A stretch of 64,000 nt of DNA from an uncultured Bacteroides sp. Lineage in GTDB: Bacteria > Bacteroidota > Bacteroidia > Bacteroidales > Bacteroidaceae. The DNA lies in NCBI GenBank assembly GCA_949289265.1, contig CASENE010000076.1, forward strand, positions 1-64,000, in the 5' to 3' direction. The translations under genes and the position numbers were made by a program. Under the pieces are notes generated by a model. The model saw nothing but the letters and a program-made list of their open reading frames with translations, searched no databases and was not told where the DNA came from. Position 1 is the first letter of the stretch; every line of letters begins with the position of its first letter. Of this stretch, positions 52,735 through 62,028 are shown piece by piece.

Positions 52735-54693
52735 ATGATATCCGTAGAAAACCTGAAGGTAGAATTCAACGCCACGCCCCTGTTCGAGGGAGTGTCCTAC
52801 GTCATCAATAAAAAAGACCGCATCGCCCTGGTGGGCAAGAACGGTGCCGGCAAGTCCACCATGCTCAAAATCCTGGCCGGCTTGCAACAGCCCACCGGCG
52901 GCACCGTGTCTGTCCCCCGCGACTGCACCATCGGCTACCTGCCGCAGGTGATGGTGCTGAGCGACGAGCGCACCGTGATGCAGGAAGCCGAGCTGGCCTT
53001 TGCCCACATCCAGGAGCTGAAGGACAGCCTGGCCCGCATGCAGCAGGAGCTGGCCGACCGCACCGACTATGAGAGCGAGGACTACCAGAAACTCATCGAA
53101 CGCTTCACGCACGAGAACGACCGTTTTCTGATGATGGGCGGCGACAACTACCAGGCGGAAATAGAGCGCACGCTACAGGGCCTGGGCTTCGAGCGCACGG
53201 ACTTCGACCGCCCCACCAGCGAGTTTTCCGGCGGCTGGCGCATGCGCATTGAGTTGGCCAAGCTCCTCCTCCGCCGCCCCGACGTGCTTCTGCTGGACGA
53301 GCCTACCAACCACCTCGACATCGAGTCCATCCAATGGCTGGAGCAATTCCTGGCTACCCGGGCCAACGCCGTGGTATTGGTCAGCCATGACCGTGCTTTC
53401 CTCAACAACGTCACCACCCGCACCATCGAAATCACCTGCGGGCGCATCTACGACTACAAGGTGAAGTACGACGACTTCGTGCGCCTGCGTCAGGAACGCC
53501 GCGAGCAGCAGCTTCGCGCCTACGAGAACCAGCAAAAACAGATTGAAGACACCGAGGCCTTCATCGAGCGTTTCCGCTACAAGGCCACCAAGGCTGTGCA
53601 GGTGCAGAGCCGCATCAAGCAGCTGGAGAAGCTGGAGCGTGTGGAAGTGGACGAAGAGGACAACTCGGCCCTGCGCCTCAAGTTCACCTGCAGCAGCCGC
53701 AGCGGCAACTATCCCGTCGTCTGCGAGGATGTGGCCAAGGCCTACGGCGACCACGTGGTTTTCCACGACGTCAACCTCACCATCCGCCGGGGCGAGAAGG
53801 TAGCTTTCGTGGGCCGAAACGGCGAGGGCAAATCTACCTTGGTCAAGTGTATCCTGGGCGAGATTGCCGACTATACGGGCCGTCTCACCCTGGGGCACAA
53901 CGTGCAGATCGGCTATTTCGCGCAAAACCAGGCCCAGCTGCTGGACGAGAGCCTCACCGTGTTCGACACCATCGACCGCGTGGCCGTGGGTGACATCCGC
54001 CTGAAGATACGCGACATCCTGGGGGCCTTCATGTTTGGCGGCGAGGCCTCGGACAAGAAGGTGAAGGTGTTGAGCGGCGGCGAGCGCACCCGACTGGCCA
54101 TGATTAAACTGCTGCTGGAGCCCACCAACTTCCTCATCCTGGACGAGCCCACCAACCACCTGGACATGCGCTCGAAAGACGTGCTCAAAGAGGCCATTGC
54201 CGGCTTCGAGGGTACGGTCATCGTGGTCAGCCACGACCGCGACTTTCTGGACGGCCTGGTGACGAAGGTCTACGAGTTTGGCGGCGGGCTGGTGAAGGAA
54301 CACATCGGCGGCATCTACGACTTCTTGCGCAGCAAGAACACGGAGGCTGCGGGCGACCGCATCGACGCCGTGTTTCAGGCGGAGAAGAAACCCCTCGCAG
54401 CCGAGGCTTTGGCTCCTGCCCCCGAATCGAAGGAAAAACTCTCGTGGGAAGCCCAAAAGGAACTGAACCGAAAGATAAAGAAGCTGGAAAAGCAGGTGGC
54501 CGACTGCGAGCAGAGCATCGAAGAGCTGGATTCGGCCATCGCCATCCTGGAAGCCCAAATGGCCACGCCCGAGGGGGCTTCCGACAGTGCCCTCTACGAA
54601 AAACATGCCCGCCTGAAGCAGCAGCAGGACAGCGTGATGGAACAATGGGAACAGGCCTCTGCCGACCTGGAAACACTCAAGGCGCAGAAGTGA
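52735..54693 (+). CDS. ABC-F family ATPase (Uup/EttA-like)
   Basis: This 652-aa protein has two fused ABC domains and no membrane segment. Walker A GKNGAGKST (about 34-42) and GRNGEGKST (about 360-368), signatures FSGGWRMRIELAKLL and LSGGERTRLAMIKLL, Walker B LLLDEPTNHLD and LILDEPTNHLD. The linker contains the RERREQQ helix, and a C-terminal coiled coil (EAQKELNRKIKKLEKQVADCEQ) is of Uup type. ABC-F proteins act on ribosomes in translation control or rescue. There is no reason to call it an antibiotic-resistance protein. Confidence 0.92.
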   Translation: MISVENLKVEFNATPLFEGVSYVINKKDRIALVGKNGAGKSTMLKILAGLQQPTGGTVSVPRDCTIGYLPQVMVLSDERTVMQEAELAFAHIQELKDSLARMQQELADRTDYESEDYQKLIERFTHENDRFLMMGGDNYQAEIERTLQGLGFERTDFDRPTSEFSGGWRMRIELAKLLLRRPDVLLLDEPTNHLDIESIQWLEQFLATRANAVVLVSHDRAFLNNVTTRTIEITCGRIYDYKVKYDDFVRLRQERREQQLRAYENQQKQIEDTEAFIERFRYKATKAVQVQSRIKQLEKLERVEVDEEDNSALRLKFTCSSRSGNYPVVCEDVAKAYGDHVVFHDVNLTIRRGEKVAFVGRNGEGKSTLVKCILGEIADYTGRLTLGHNVQIGYFAQNQAQLLDESLTVFDTIDRVAVGDIRLKIRDILGAFMFGGEASDKKVKVLSGGERTRLAMIKLLLEPTNFLILDEPTNHLDMRSKDVLKEAIAGFEGTVIVVSHDRDFLDGLVTKVYEFGGGLVKEHIGGIYDFLRSKNTEAAGDRIDAVFQAEKKPLAAEALAPAPESKEKLSWEAQKELNRKIKKLEKQVADCEQSIEELDSAIAILEAQMATPEGASDSALYEKHARLKQQQDSVMEQWEQASADLETLKAQK

Positions 54694-54774
54694 CCCGCGC
54701 AGGCGGATGCCTGCCTGCACGCCCCGGTTTGCAAGATTTCACAGACGGAATCATGGGAAATATGAAAAAAGTTG

Positions 54775-54782
54775 TATATTTG
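54775..54782 (+). promoter_or_regulatory. Possible -7 element of the sugar kinase gene
   Basis: TATATTTG, 26 nt upstream of the ATG at 54809. It fits TAnnTTTG and supports that start over longer in-frame options that begin inside the promoter. Confidence 0.4.
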
Positions 54783-54808
54783 TATCCAACTCCAAAAAAG
54801 ATAGTGCC

Positions 54809-55660
54809 ATGAAACTGATAGCAGAAAGCGGTTCTACCCGGACCGAATGGGCGTTGGTGGAAGATAACCAGCTCATACAGCGTGCCTTCACCGAAGGCCT
54901 GAATCCCTTCTTCCAGACCCGGCGGGAAATCAGCCGCTGTGTGCGCTTGGGGTTGCCCGAAATCTTTTTCAAGAAAAAACTGGAGCAAGTGCACTATTAC
55001 GGGGCCGGATGCTCGTCCTACGAGAAGAAAAACATCCTGGGCGCTTCGCTCGTGGCCCAGTTCAAGACCCCCATCCAGGTGGAGAGCGACCTGCTGGCGG
55101 CGGCCCGCGGCCTCTTCAAGTGCGAGGCGGGCATCGCCTGCATCCTGGGCACCGGCTCCAATTCCTGCTTCTACAACGGCAAGATTATTGTCCGCAACGT
55201 GCGGGCCGGCGGCTACATCCTGGGCGACGAGGGCAGCGGGGCAGCCTTGGGGCGCATGTTCCTGTCCGACGTGCTGAAAGGCCTGGCCCCAAGCGCCATC
55301 GCCGAAGCCTTCTTCGCCAAGTTCCGCATCAATGTCAACGACGTGATGGAATCCGTCTACAACCGCCCCTTCCCCAACCGCTTCCTGGCCACGGTGCCCT
55401 ATTTTCTGGACGACTACCTGGACGACGACTACGTGTTGGGCATGATTCGCTCCAACCTGAAGAGCTTCTTTGTACGCAGTGTCTGCCAATACGACTACCG
55501 GAACTATCCCATTCGCTTTGTCGGCGCCCTGGCCTACCATTATGCCGACTTCCTACGCGAGACCGCCCGCGATTTCGGCGTCGAGCTGGACGTCATCGAG
55601 GAAACCCCGATGAAAGGCCTGATAGAGTTTCATGCCATGAATATCGTGGAAGAGCCTTGA
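54809..55660 (+). CDS. BadF/BadG/BcrA-type ATPase, probable N-acetylglucosamine kinase
   Basis: This 283-aa protein belongs to the actin-like ATPase (ASKHA) group. The phosphate-1 loop is ESGSTRTEWALV at the N-terminus (Asp replaced by Glu), phosphate-2 is CILGTGSNSCFYNG, and the adenosine motif is GGYILGDEGSGAALGR. Bacteroidetes proteins of this size are usually annotated N-acetylglucosamine kinase, phosphorylating amino sugars released from glycans or peptidoglycan. Substrate is inferred from family habit, not shown here. Confidence 0.8.
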   Translation: MKLIAESGSTRTEWALVEDNQLIQRAFTEGLNPFFQTRREISRCVRLGLPEIFFKKKLEQVHYYGAGCSSYEKKNILGASLVAQFKTPIQVESDLLAAARGLFKCEAGIACILGTGSNSCFYNGKIIVRNVRAGGYILGDEGSGAALGRMFLSDVLKGLAPSAIAEAFFAKFRINVNDVMESVYNRPFPNRFLATVPYFLDDYLDDDYVLGMIRSNLKSFFVRSVCQYDYRNYPIRFVGALAYHYADFLRETARDFGVELDVIEETPMKGLIEFHAMNIVEEP

Positions 55661-55690
55661 GGCGGACAGACAATCGCAGGTATCGTTCAG

Positions 55691-55751
55691 CATGACAGCA
55701 TGAGGGCGTCTTTCGTGTTTCGGCACGCCTTCATGTTTCGGCTTTGTCATG
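55691..55751 (+). terminator. Nested hairpin after the kinase gene
   Basis: The outer stem CATGACA/TGTCATG (55691-55697, 55745-55751) and inner stem CATGAGGGCGT/ACGCCTTCATG (55699-55709, 55725-55735) form a compact structure. A T-rich run follows only after 30 nt. It may be a terminator or an intergenic repeat. Confidence 0.4.
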
Positions 55752-55824
55752 TCTGAATCTGCATGGACGCATAGTGTCTGCTTTTTTCTTCCTTTTCCCC
55801 GCATCGGGCCCGCTTCCTACCAAG

Positions 55825-55868
55825 TTCGTCCCCCCTTCGTCCCCGGCTCGTCCCTGGTTCGTCTCCTT
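55825..55868. repeat. Tandem array, four copies of an 11-bp unit
   Basis: TTCGTCCCCCC, TTCGTCCCCGG, CTCGTCCCTGG and TTCGTCTCCTT are consecutive. The period is half of the 22 bp seen in the other intergenic arrays. The next bases (AGGGACGAAG) are the complement of the unit, making a small hairpin. Confidence 0.7.
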
Positions 55869-55920
55869 AGGGACGAAGAAAAGACGTGCCTGGCAGGTCT
55901 TTGAGTCAGATTTTTTCTGA

Positions 55921-55947
55921 GCCGGAGACGTCCGGCGAAGGGTTTTT
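55921..55947 (+). terminator. Weak terminator-like hairpin
   Basis: GCCGGA-GACG-TCCGGC (55921-55936) is followed six bases later by TTTTT. It lies between the 11-bp array and the susC promoter. Confidence 0.35.
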
Positions 55948-56002
55948 GTGTGTTATCAAGTATAAAAACGTGTATATAAAGCTAAATTATCATGTATTTT
56001 TA

Positions 56003-56032
56003 TTTGTTATTTAAAACTTATATTTAACTTTG
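56003..56032 (+). promoter_or_regulatory. Promoter of the second susC-susD pair, with long leader
   Basis: TTTG (56003-56006), 18 nt, TAACTTTG (56025-56032). The ATG is more than 200 nt downstream, so the transcript has a long 5' leader. The leader contains a small hairpin CCCTGC-TTCGT-GCAGGG near 56168-56184 and no ORF that I can support. The TTAAYC boxes of the first locus are absent. Confidence 0.6.
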
Positions 56033-56248
56033 CTGTGTTTAAAATAGCAGGCCGAATGCGACGGTTTCCACGGCCCGGAGGGGCGGGAAACACGTATGTT
56101 GGGCTGCTGTGATGTATAACCTTTTAATACCCGGAAATGCCCATGAAACAATGACCGACCCCTATATCCCTGCTTCGTGCAGGGAGACCCGAAGACAGAA
56201 CAGACTTTATTATCAACCTATATAATCTATTAAAATCATTCATTGCTT

Positions 56249-59200
56249 ATGAAAAGAGAACATGAAAGACGAGGGCTGAACCATCGGAAAGCCCTTACAG
56301 CTTTGGCCATCACGGCTTTGTTCTTGAGCGGCGGCAGCCTGGCTTCGGTGCAGGCAGCCCCCATGGACTCGCAGGGTGTTGCCATGCAGCAACAGCAGCA
56401 ACAGATTACCATTACGGTGGTAGACCGCAACGGCGAACCCATCATTGGTGCCAACGTGCTGGAGAAAGGCACGCAAAACGGCATGATTACCGACCTGGAC
56501 GGACGCGCTACGCTTCGGGTGGCCCCGGGCGTCACGCTGCAGGTTTCCTTCATCGGCTATCAGCCGCAAGAGGTGAAGGCGGCCAATAACCTGCGCGTGG
56601 TGCTGAAGGAAGACAACGAACTGCTGGACGAGGTGGTCGTAGTGGGTTACGGCACGCAGAAGAAGGTGAACCTGACGGGCGCCGTGGCTTCGGTGGACGT
56701 GGACAAGACCATCGACAGCCGTCCTATCACCGATATCGGCCGTGCCTTGCAGGGCGCGGTGCCGGGTCTGGTGGTCAGCACCACTTCGGGTGAACTGGGT
56801 GGAGCGCCTACCATTAAGATTCGTGGCAACGTGGGTTCGCCCAACGGCGATGCCAACCCGCTGATATTGGTGGACAACGTGGAAATCACGGATATCTCGC
56901 TGGTGAACCCGGATGACATCGAGAGCATCTCCGTGCTGAAGGATGCCGCTTCGGCTTCTATCTACGGTGCCCGCGGTGCCTTCGGCGTAGTGCTGATAAC
57001 CACGAAATCCAAGGAAAAGCACGAACGCCTGTCTGTGAAATATACCAATAACTTTGCTTGGCGCACGCCGACCAAGGTGCCCGAACAGTTGCCCGGATGG
57101 CAGCAGGCCCAAATCAACCTGTTGGGTGAGCAGAACCGTACTAAAGGCAAGGCTACGGATTATGCGATGGTTGGTAATATCAGTGTGGATGCTTTGGCCG
57201 TGCAGAAGATGAAGGACTATTGGGATGCCTATGGCTATGGCGACCAGTTTGGCCCGGAAATGGAATATGGCCGTGACTTTGAGGTTCGTGATAACAAGTT
57301 GTTTTTCTATCGTACGTGGGACTGGTATGACATGTATGTGCGCAACTGGTCTCCGCAGCAGACGCACAACATCTCCATCAACGGCGGTAATGGAAAGACC
57401 AACTACAACGTGGCCTTGGGCTATATTCATCAGGACGGTATGATGCGGTACAATTCAGATTCTTATACCCGTTACAATGCCAACGTGTCGTTGAATTCGG
57501 ATTTGAACAAATACATCAGCATCCGCACGGGCGTGATGTTCACCCGGGCCGATTACGACAAGCCTTTCAATTACAACAGCGACTTGTACGACCAGCTCTA
57601 TTACCTCTACCGCTGGCAGCCATACTATCCCTATGGTACATACGAAGGAAAGGAGTTCCGCAGTGCCTTGACGGAAGCCAAAGTAGCTCCCTTGCAACAG
57701 CAGGAGCGGGAATACATGCGCCTGACGGGCGGTGTGACCATCCGGCCTTTTGAGGGCTTTACCATTGATGTGGATGCTGTATATAGCACGGTGACCACCC
57801 GTTTTAAGAAGAATGGTTCACCGAGCACGGTAGCCGGATATGACATTTTCACTGCGCGGCCTACTTACGAGGATTTTGTCAATAGTTATGGTAATTATGT
57901 TCAGCCTCAGTATGACTATGTGCAGCAAGAACATGGGCGTACCGAGAATTTGACCACCAATATCGTTTTGACTTATGCCAAGCGGTGGGGAGACCATGAT
58001 TTCAAGGCCATGGGTGGTTCTAATATTGAGAAGAGTGAATACGAATATTTCTGGGCCAAACGTATGACTTTGTTGGATCCCAACAAACCGGAGTTGAACA
58101 TGGCTACGGGCGATCAGACCACCAGCAGCTCGCACACATGGTGGTCGGTGGCCGGTTTCTTTGCCCGCTTGAACTATGCGTATAAAGACCGCTACATGAT
58201 AGAATTGAACGGCCGTTACGACGGCTCGTCTCGCTTCCCCTCGGGACAACGCTTTGCTTTCTTCCCCTCCCTGTCTGCCGGTTACCGCATTTCGGAGGAA
58301 GCCTTTATGCAGCCCTTGAAGCCTTGGCTCAGTTCGTTGAAGATCAGAGGTTCGTGGGGTATGATTGGTAACCAGGATGTGGGCACCGACCGCTTCGTGT
58401 CTACCTTGACCACCAGCCAGGACAGCTGGATTATCAACGGTCAGAAAGTGCAGTCTGCACAGAAACCGACGATTGTGTCTGAAGAACTTCGTTGGGAGAA
58501 GGTGAGCACGCTGGACTTCGGTTTCGATGCGCGTTTCTTCGACGATGAACTGGGCGTGACGTTCGATTGGTACAACCGTACGACCAGCGACATCCTGACC
58601 ACGGCCAATTTGCCGTCGACATTGGGTGCTGCTGCCCCGTATGAAAACATGGGTTCACTCTCTACTAAAGGTTGGGAATTGGCCGTTGACTGGCGGCATA
58701 CGTTTGAGAACGGTTTCCACCTGGGTTTGATGGCTTCTATTTCCGACTATCAGACGGAAGTGACCAAATGGACCAACAACACGGGTATCCCGACTTACAG
58801 TGCCGGTTCGGGTTGGTGGAGTTCCAGCTATTTCCGGAAAGGCATGGTATTAGGCGATATTTGGGGGTTGCAGTTCGACCGTTTCCTGACGGAGAATGAC
58901 TTCAACGCTGATGGTTCGCTGAAAGCGGGCATCCCTGACCAAAGCCAGGTATTTCCTTCGGGTTATGAATTTGCACCGGGTGACGTGCTTTACAAGGATA
59001 TAGACGATAACGGGGTCATTGAAAAGGGAGGCAATGTGAATCAACCGGGTGATCTGGATATCATTGGCAATGCCCTGCCGCGTTATCAGTTTGGATTTAA
59101 TATTGATGCTGCCTGGAAAGGTTTCGATATCAACTTATTCTTCCAAGGTGTAGGCAAACGCGATATGTGGGCTGCCGGTAACCAGGTATTGCCGGGATTC

Positions 59201-59590
59201 ACCAGCGGTGAGCCTTACTACGTGGGTGCTGAGGATTATTGGACGCCGGAGAACCCGGATGCGTTCTATCCGCGTCCCATGACCTACGGACAAGCTACGT
59301 CGGGTAACTACCAGGTAAACGACCGCTATATGCTGAACATGGCCTATATGCGCCTTAAGACTTTGACGGTGGGCTATTCTTTGCCGAAGGCTTGGCTGAG
59401 CAAGTTCAAGGTGCAGGGATTGCGCATTTACTTTACAGGTGAGAACCTGTTTACAGTAGACGGCGTGAAGCCTGCTATTGACCCGGAAATTGGAGTGCGC
59501 ACGGCAGGTGGAAACTCTGACCAACGTAACTTTGGTCGCAGCTATCCGTATCAGAAGACCGTTTCTTTCGGTATCCAGCTTAGTTTATAA
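56249..59590 (+). CDS. SusC-family TonB-dependent outer-membrane transporter (second pair)
   Basis: This is a 1113-aa protein. The signal region (MKREHERRGLNHRKALTALAITALFLSGGSLASVQA) is followed by a Q-rich stretch, then a carboxypeptidase-D regulatory-like domain (ITVVDRNGEPIIGANVLEKGTQNGMITDLDGRATL), a TonB box/plug (DEVVVVGYGTQKKVNLTGAVASVDVDKTIDSRP) and a barrel ending KTVSFGIQLSL. The ATG 56249 is used. A TTG two codons earlier is unlikely. It imports a glycan or peptide with the SusD partner located 20 nt downstream. No glycosidase lies beside it in this window, so the substrate cannot be guessed. Confidence 0.95.
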   Translation: MKREHERRGLNHRKALTALAITALFLSGGSLASVQAAPMDSQGVAMQQQQQQITITVVDRNGEPIIGANVLEKGTQNGMITDLDGRATLRVAPGVTLQVSFIGYQPQEVKAANNLRVVLKEDNELLDEVVVVGYGTQKKVNLTGAVASVDVDKTIDSRPITDIGRALQGAVPGLVVSTTSGELGGAPTIKIRGNVGSPNGDANPLILVDNVEITDISLVNPDDIESISVLKDAASASIYGARGAFGVVLITTKSKEKHERLSVKYTNNFAWRTPTKVPEQLPGWQQAQINLLGEQNRTKGKATDYAMVGNISVDALAVQKMKDYWDAYGYGDQFGPEMEYGRDFEVRDNKLFFYRTWDWYDMYVRNWSPQQTHNISINGGNGKTNYNVALGYIHQDGMMRYNSDSYTRYNANVSLNSDLNKYISIRTGVMFTRADYDKPFNYNSDLYDQLYYLYRWQPYYPYGTYEGKEFRSALTEAKVAPLQQQEREYMRLTGGVTIRPFEGFTIDVDAVYSTVTTRFKKNGSPSTVAGYDIFTARPTYEDFVNSYGNYVQPQYDYVQQEHGRTENLTTNIVLTYAKRWGDHDFKAMGGSNIEKSEYEYFWAKRMTLLDPNKPELNMATGDQTTSSSHTWWSVAGFFARLNYAYKDRYMIELNGRYDGSSRFPSGQRFAFFPSLSAGYRISEEAFMQPLKPWLSSLKIRGSWGMIGNQDVGTDRFVSTLTTSQDSWIINGQKVQSAQKPTIVSEELRWEKVSTLDFGFDARFFDDELGVTFDWYNRTTSDILTTANLPSTLGAAAPYENMGSLSTKGWELAVDWRHTFENGFHLGLMASISDYQTEVTKWTNNTGIPTYSAGSGWWSSSYFRKGMVLGDIWGLQFDRFLTENDFNADGSLKAGIPDQSQVFPSGYEFAPGDVLYKDIDDNGVIEKGGNVNQPGDLDIIGNALPRYQFGFNIDAAWKGFDINLFFQGVGKRDMWAAGNQVLPGFTSGEPYYVGAEDYWTPENPDAFYPRPMTYGQATSGNYQVNDRYMLNMAYMRLKTLTVGYSLPKAWLSKFKVQGLRIYFTGENLFTVDGVKPAIDPEIGVRTAGGNSDQRNFGRSYPYQKTVSFGIQLSL

Positions 59591-59610
59591 TTGAAAAATG
59601 CAGATAGATT

Positions 59611-61533
59611 ATGAAAAAGAAAAATTTACTCTATATCGGTTGCGCCCTGCTGGTGTCTTCGCTTTGCAGTTGCGAGGACTTCCTGACCAAAGACCCGCAG
59701 GACAAACAGACCAATGACACGTTCTGGCAGACGGAAACCTCGTTGCGTACCTACGCGCAAGATTTCTATTCCTCCTTTTATACGGGATATGGAACAGATT
59801 ATACCATTTTTGGCGGTTTTTATTCGGGCGATGATTTTTTCGATGATTTTTTGGCTGATGGCGGAGGGTATGTATATTTTCCGCTGACTGAGAAAACTGA
59901 ATACAATGCCGTGACCAGCACGTGGACGAACAATTATTCGACTATCTACAAGGCGAATGTGATGATGGAGAAAATACCCGGCATGAGCATTTCGGACGAA
60001 GCCAAGAATCACTGGATGGGTGTGGCGCGTTATTTCCGGGCTATGGCTTACAGTGCTTTGCTGAAAGTGTATGGTGGTGTGCCTCGTATTGACAGGGTGG
60101 TTGACCCGGCAGAAGAAGCGGAACTTTACAAAGACCGTTCTTCTTATCTGGAGATAGCCAAGTTTGTGTTGGAAGATTATCAGTATGCGTTGGCCAATGT
60201 GCGCACGGATGATACGCAACGTCAGGTCAACCGCTATGTGGTGGGCGCCTATATGTCCCGCGATATGTTGTTCCATGCCACGTGGCTGAAATACCATGGC
60301 TCGAATATCGGCCCGACGTCGGAACCTGTGGCCAATGCGGACTTGCAAGAGTTGTTCCAAGGCGCCATTGATGGGGCGGAAGTGGTGATGAACTCCAATC
60401 AGTTCTCCATCGGCGATACGTACAATGCCTTGTTTACGACCGATGATTTGGCCGGCAACCGGGAGGTGATTTGGTATCGGGAATATACCAGTGGTGTGCA
60501 GTGCAATGCCTTGATGTCTTACAACGGCAAGGAAGAAGAACGTGGCGGCATTACGCAGGATGCCATCGAAAGCTATCTTTGCAGCGACGGTCTGCCCATA
60601 GGTCAATCTCCTTTGTATGAAGGGGCGGACGATCCCAGCATCCAGAACGCCTTCCAGAACCGCGACCCGCGTTTGTATCAGACTGTGGCCGACAGCATCC
60701 GCCTGACAGCTGTGACGGGCATTTCTTTTGCCAGCAGCCGCTCTACCACGGGTTATGCCTGCAAGAAGTTCCTGAACGATGAGTGGTATGCCGAAGATTC
60801 TCCTTATTGCAGCAATATCAACAGTCCGGTGGATGCACCCTGCATGCGCTATGCCGAAGTGTTGCTGAACTATGTGGAGGCTCGTTACGAAATCAGCCGT
60901 GTGGGCGGTGCGGCCTTTAGTCAGAGCGATTTGGACCGTACCATCAACGAACTGCATGACCGTCAGTTGACGAAGTATGGAGAGAACCCGCAGGTGGCCC
61001 GTACGATGCCGCACGTGACTTTGAGCGGAAGCAATCTCAGCGTCAATGGAACGGTTATCAATGACCCGGCACGTGACCCGGAGGTGGATCCCATCTTGTG
61101 GGAGATCCGTCGCGAGCGTCGGGTAGAGTTGCTGTTGGAAGGTCGTCGTGGCGAAGATTTGCGTCGCTGGGCCAAGTATGAATACTTGAACTCGGAAGAT
61201 GCCGCTGGCAATCCGACCAAATCATTCTTGGGTGCTTATATCAAGTTGTCTGATTATCCGGGTATGAATATTAGCTCAAAAGATCCAGAGACAGGCGAGG
61301 TGACCCGTTATGCTTCTTTGTATAATCCTCAAGATCCTACTAATGCGGATTCACAAGAAGGTTATGTGGAACCCATGTTCACGCAAGATGATATTCGTAT
61401 ATTCAGAAAGGGTGAATTGGATTCGGAACGTTACTATTTGCGTGCTATGCCTGATGGGCAGATGACTAATTACAAGGATAGAGGTTATCGACTGACGCAG
61501 AATCCTGGATGGCCGGATCCTTATGAGGATTGA
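59611..61533 (+). CDS. SusD-family (RagB/SusD) surface lipoprotein (second pair)
   Basis: This 640-aa protein has the signal peptide MKKKNLLYIGCALLVSSLCSC with the lipobox ending in Cys. SusD core: DPQDKQTNDTFWQTETSLRTYAQDFYS, YFRAMAYSALLKVYGGVPRID, MRYAEVLLNYVEARYEISR, and WEIRRERRVELLLEGRRGEDLRRW. It is longer than the first SusD, with inserts near the C-terminus. It is co-transcribed with the preceding susC and followed by a strong terminator. Confidence 0.95.
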   Translation: MKKKNLLYIGCALLVSSLCSCEDFLTKDPQDKQTNDTFWQTETSLRTYAQDFYSSFYTGYGTDYTIFGGFYSGDDFFDDFLADGGGYVYFPLTEKTEYNAVTSTWTNNYSTIYKANVMMEKIPGMSISDEAKNHWMGVARYFRAMAYSALLKVYGGVPRIDRVVDPAEEAELYKDRSSYLEIAKFVLEDYQYALANVRTDDTQRQVNRYVVGAYMSRDMLFHATWLKYHGSNIGPTSEPVANADLQELFQGAIDGAEVVMNSNQFSIGDTYNALFTTDDLAGNREVIWYREYTSGVQCNALMSYNGKEEERGGITQDAIESYLCSDGLPIGQSPLYEGADDPSIQNAFQNRDPRLYQTVADSIRLTAVTGISFASSRSTTGYACKKFLNDEWYAEDSPYCSNINSPVDAPCMRYAEVLLNYVEARYEISRVGGAAFSQSDLDRTINELHDRQLTKYGENPQVARTMPHVTLSGSNLSVNGTVINDPARDPEVDPILWEIRRERRVELLLEGRRGEDLRRWAKYEYLNSEDAAGNPTKSFLGAYIKLSDYPGMNISSKDPETGEVTRYASLYNPQDPTNADSQEGYVEPMFTQDDIRIFRKGELDSERYYLRAMPDGQMTNYKDRGYRLTQNPGWPDPYED

Positions 61534-61550
61534 TTTTAGTTAGATGATAG

Positions 61551-61612
61551 ATTAGCTATTGCAACGGGTATCTTGTTTTGTGGGTGCTCTTGCAATAGCT
61601 AATTTGTTTTTT
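61551..61612 (+). terminator. Rho-independent terminator after the second susD
   Basis: ATTAGCTATTGCAA (61551-61564) pairs perfectly with TTGCAATAGCTAAT (61590-61603), followed by TTGTTTTTT. Confidence 0.8.
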
Positions 61613-61659
61613 AAAAGGTTGCAATATTTGGAACCATAAACTTTTAAAACTTTATTACC

Positions 61660-61788
61660 ATGAATTTGGGATGGGATGGCAGTTGCGATGGTTATTTCTA
61701 TGATAATAATTTGTGGGTGGATAGGACGGATGGAAGATTCATTTTTAATGAAAATAGAAAGGATATCATAGGCATCATGCCTAATTAA
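61660..61788 (+). CDS. Possible 42-aa small protein
   Basis: An ATG at 61660 opens MNLGWDGSCDGYFYDNNLWV and 22 further residues ending IIGIMPN before TAA. It is rich in aromatic and acidic residues. No family is recognised, and no convincing promoter or ribosome binding site is visible. It could be a gene fragment. It lies between the susD terminator and a MITE-like element. Confidence 0.25.
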   Translation: MNLGWDGSCDGYFYDNNLWVDRTDGRFIFNENRKDIIGIMPN

Positions 61789-61794
61789 TTCTGG

Positions 61795-61954
61795 TGAATG
61801 TCCGCATTGGGCCAATGCGTGCCTGCTAATAAATGAAGATATACTGTCTGGACGGTTGAAGATATACTTCATCCGTCAACGAAGATATACTTCGTTGGCA
61901 AAGTCAGTACTACTGCGTTTTTATGTGACCGGATTGGCCAATGGCGGACATTCA
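61795..61954. mobile_element. MITE-like 160-bp element with terminal inverted repeats
   Basis: The left end TGAATGTCCGCATTGGGCCA (from 61795) is matched on the other strand by TGAATGTCCGCCATTGGCCA (from 61954 backwards), differing by two single-base indels. The element has no coding capacity. No obvious target-site duplication was found. It contains the 23-bp tandem array. Confidence 0.5.
61835..61903. repeat. Tandem array, three copies of a 23-bp unit
   Basis: Each unit begins GAAGATATACTTC (the first has GAAGATATACTGT) and the units start at 61835, 61858 and 61881. The core GAAGATATACTTC is itself nearly palindromic (GAAG...CTTC). Confidence 0.7.
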
Positions 61955-61977
61955 TATTGTTTTTTGTATGGAGCGGA

Positions 61978-62009
61978 TTTGCCGGTGTGGCCAAAAAGGC
62001 GTAATTTTG
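61978..62009 (+). promoter_or_regulatory. Promoter of the AbiE-like pair
   Basis: TTTG (61978-61981), 20 nt, TAATTTTG (62002-62009). The ATG at 62029 lies 20 nt downstream and is preceded by an AGGAG, an unusually clear ribosome binding site for this phylum. Confidence 0.65.
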
Positions 62010-62028
62010 CAAAAAGGAGTACGTGCCT

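Noticed and set aside
52735-54693. Antibiotic-resistance ABC-F protein
   Set aside because: The C-terminal coiled coil and overall motifs are of the housekeeping Uup/EttA type, and no resistance context is present.
61835-61903. CRISPR array
   Set aside because: The three 23-bp units are contiguous tandem repeats with no unique spacers and no cas genes nearby.
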